Shown here: positions 62,850 through 64,000 of the stretch, piece by piece
Layout of the letters: each line of letters opens with the position of its first letter
Numbering within the stretch: position 1 is the first letter of the stretch
Assembly: GCA_002425705.1 (NCBI GenBank)
Contig: DIMT01000013.1
Coordinates: 24,187 to 88,186 of the forward strand
From: Firmicutes bacterium UBA5559
Lineage (GTDB): Bacteria; Bacillota; Clostridia; Peptostreptococcales; Anaerovoracaceae
Length of the DNA: 64,000 nt
Reading direction: 5' to 3'
Program-made: the position numbers and the translations under genes
Notes under the pieces: generated by a model
The model's input: the letters and a program-made list of their open reading frames with translations, nothing else
Told to the model about the DNA's origin: nothing
The model's database searches: none

Positions 62850-64000
62850 TTACACCATCACAAACCCAAGAATCAGGAATCCGACGATGGCCAGCCCGAA
62901 GGGAATGGCTACCATTGGCGCCGAAGACTTGAAGTAGTCTACGTTGGTTACCTGGGTGGAGGCGGAGGTCAGGATGACCGTGTCGCTGTAGATACAGATG
63001 TGTCCGCCGAAGCAAACGGCAGAGATTAAGGCGCCGGAGGCCAGGGCATAGGGCACTCCCAACGCAGCGGCCAGAGGTCCCACGATGGGGAAGGCGATGG
63101 CTGCCAGGCCCCAGAAACTACCGGAAGCAAAGGACAGCAGTCCAATTACCACAAAGATCATGGCAGGCAACAGGGACGGGTTCAGGCTGTTGGAAGCCCC
63201 TTCTGTCACCATGTCGATCAGGCCAAGCGCTGTATTGACATCCACAAACATATAGGCCAGCAGAATGATGATGATCAGGGGGAACATGTCGGTCAGGCCC
63301 CGCATGATGGAATTGATGGCCTGGCTGAAGTTCATCAGCCGCTGAGGCAGATACATCACAACACAGAGGACCAGGGAAGCGAAGAGGCCCACTACCATGT
63401 CTTCCGTGACCACCGTCAGAACAGCGACCAGCAGGATTGGCGCCAGGAAATTGATAGCCCGGAGTTTCTTCCCTTCCATCTTCTTTTCTTCATCTGGAAG
63501 TTCAACCAATGCTGCTTTGGATTCCGGGGAAAGGACTTCGCCGGTTTCCAGAGCCCGTTGATTGGCCTTCTTCATGGGTCCGTACAAGGGAATGATTCCC
63601 AGGATAAAGAGGGGCACGATCAGGACAGCCAGCCAGCCATAAACGATGAATGGCATGGCCTGGATGTAGGCACCCACAGCGCTGAGGCTTCCGGTCATGC
63701 CGGCTTCCTCCATCTGCGTGCCCATAAAGGCTCCCCAGGTGGAGAAGGGAATGATGGCGCAGACGGTTACACCGGTTGAGTTAACAATATACGCCAGCAT
63801 TTCCCGGGGTACTTTGTGTTCATCGGTCAGATCCCGTACAGCAGCACCGACGGCCAGACAGTTCAGATAATCGTCGACAAAAATGATAATTCCGAGGATC
63901 CAGCTTCCAATCATGGAAGATTTCCGGGTTTTCAGCAGTTTTCGAGCGATGCCGGCAAAGCCCAGTACCCCTCCCGAATCCTGCATCAGGGCAATCAGCG
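62850..64000 (-). CDS. NhaC-family Na+/H+ antiporter-type transporter, N-terminus beyond the window
   Basis: About 383 C-terminal residues are present; the frame is open to the window edge and the in-frame ATG at 63986 is internal to the family (LIALMQDSGGVLGFA precedes it). About ten membrane helices, with IIIFVDDYLNCLAVGAAVRDL, the conserved intramembrane acidic segment, and FGGHICIYSDTVILTSASTQV near the end. NhaC-type proteins exchange Na+ for H+ or for amino-acid-like or organic-acid substrates. It ends at an intrinsic terminator. In a Na+-bioenergetic organism it could set up the Na+ gradient, which is inference. Confidence 0.88.
   Translation of the reverse strand, partial: LIALMQDSGGVLGFAGIARKLLKTRKSSMIGSWILGIIIFVDDYLNCLAVGAAVRDLTDEHKVPREMLAYIVNSTGVTVCAIIPFSTWGAFMGTQMEEAGMTGSLSAVGAYIQAMPFIVYGWLAVLIVPLFILGIIPLYGPMKKANQRALETGEVLSPESKAALVELPDEEKKMEGKKLRAINFLAPILLVAVLTVVTEDMVVGLFASLVLCVVMYLPQRLMNFSQAINSIMRGLTDMFPLIIIILLAYMFVDVNTALGLIDMVTEGASNSLNPSLLPAMIFVVIGLLSFASGSFWGLAAIAFPIVGPLAAALGVPYALASGALISAVCFGGHICIYSDTVILTSASTQVTNVDYFKSSAPMVAIPFGLAIVGFLILGFVMV

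Overview
The window reads as chromosomal DNA of an anaerobic, Gram-positive bacterium of the Clostridia; I infer an amino-acid or organic-acid fermenter and cannot name the genus. The evidence is strong AGGAGG ribosome sites with sigma-A type promoters, an S-layer-homology protein, the [FeFe]-hydrogenase maturation set HydE/HydG/HydF, two aldehyde:ferredoxin oxidoreductases, an F-type ATP synthase whose c subunit carries Na+-site residues, FeoAB, many Na+-coupled carriers, and phosphotransbutyrylase- and CoA-acylating aldehyde dehydrogenase-type enzymes. There is no prophage, transposase, CRISPR array or rRNA. Coding density is high and no gene-free gap exceeds 300 bases.

Layout. 1-3.5 kb (minus): a partial CofE-like ligase and a two-component system. 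3.6-9.2 kb: two sodium:solute symporters (one with a tiny membrane protein and an unknown soluble protein), an unknown membrane protein and a split ThrE-type exporter. 9.2-13.8 kb (plus): feoAB, then a BlaI/M56 sensor pair under a perfect 36-bp operator. 13.9-20.8 kb (minus): the complete atpIBEFHAGDC operon. 21-25 kb (minus): MATE exporter, WecB, TagO/WecA-like transferase and dCMP deaminase. 25.2-30 kb: a small membrane protein, truA, a YhbY-like protein, an A24 peptidase and a hybrid kinase. 30-31.5 kb (plus): an aldehyde dehydrogenase. 31.6-38 kb (minus): glnS, an MFS protein, two auxin-efflux-type carriers and an SLH protein. 38-43 kb (minus): the operon ferredoxin-AOR-MoaD-AOR-ThiS behind a candidate Mo/W-cofactor riboswitch. 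43-57.4 kb (minus): PLP decarboxylase, OFA-type MFS, Ptb-like enzyme, PutP-like symporter, serS, a large glutamine synthetase, a UPF0182 protein, pckA and a zinc-ribbon protein. 57.6 kb: tRNA-Lys(CUU). 57.7-61.9 kb (minus): regulator-hydE-hydG-hydF with a structured leader. The end holds a HAD phosphatase and a partial NhaC-like antiporter.

How the genes fit together. AORs, ferredoxin and hydrogenase maturation point to ferredoxin-based redox balancing. The ATP synthase c subunit and at least four Na+-type carriers suggest that Na+ is the main coupling ion.

Most interesting observations: (1) a three-copy, about 150-bp palindromic repeat that supplies the stop codons of five genes; (2) a candidate Moco/Tuco riboswitch on the double-AOR operon; (3) a leader of the hydrogenase-maturation operon in which two identical 9-nt segments can compete for the strand that masks the first ribosome site; (4) a FeoB whose GTPase motifs are degenerate; (5) a MATE gene without a canonical start codon where one is expected.
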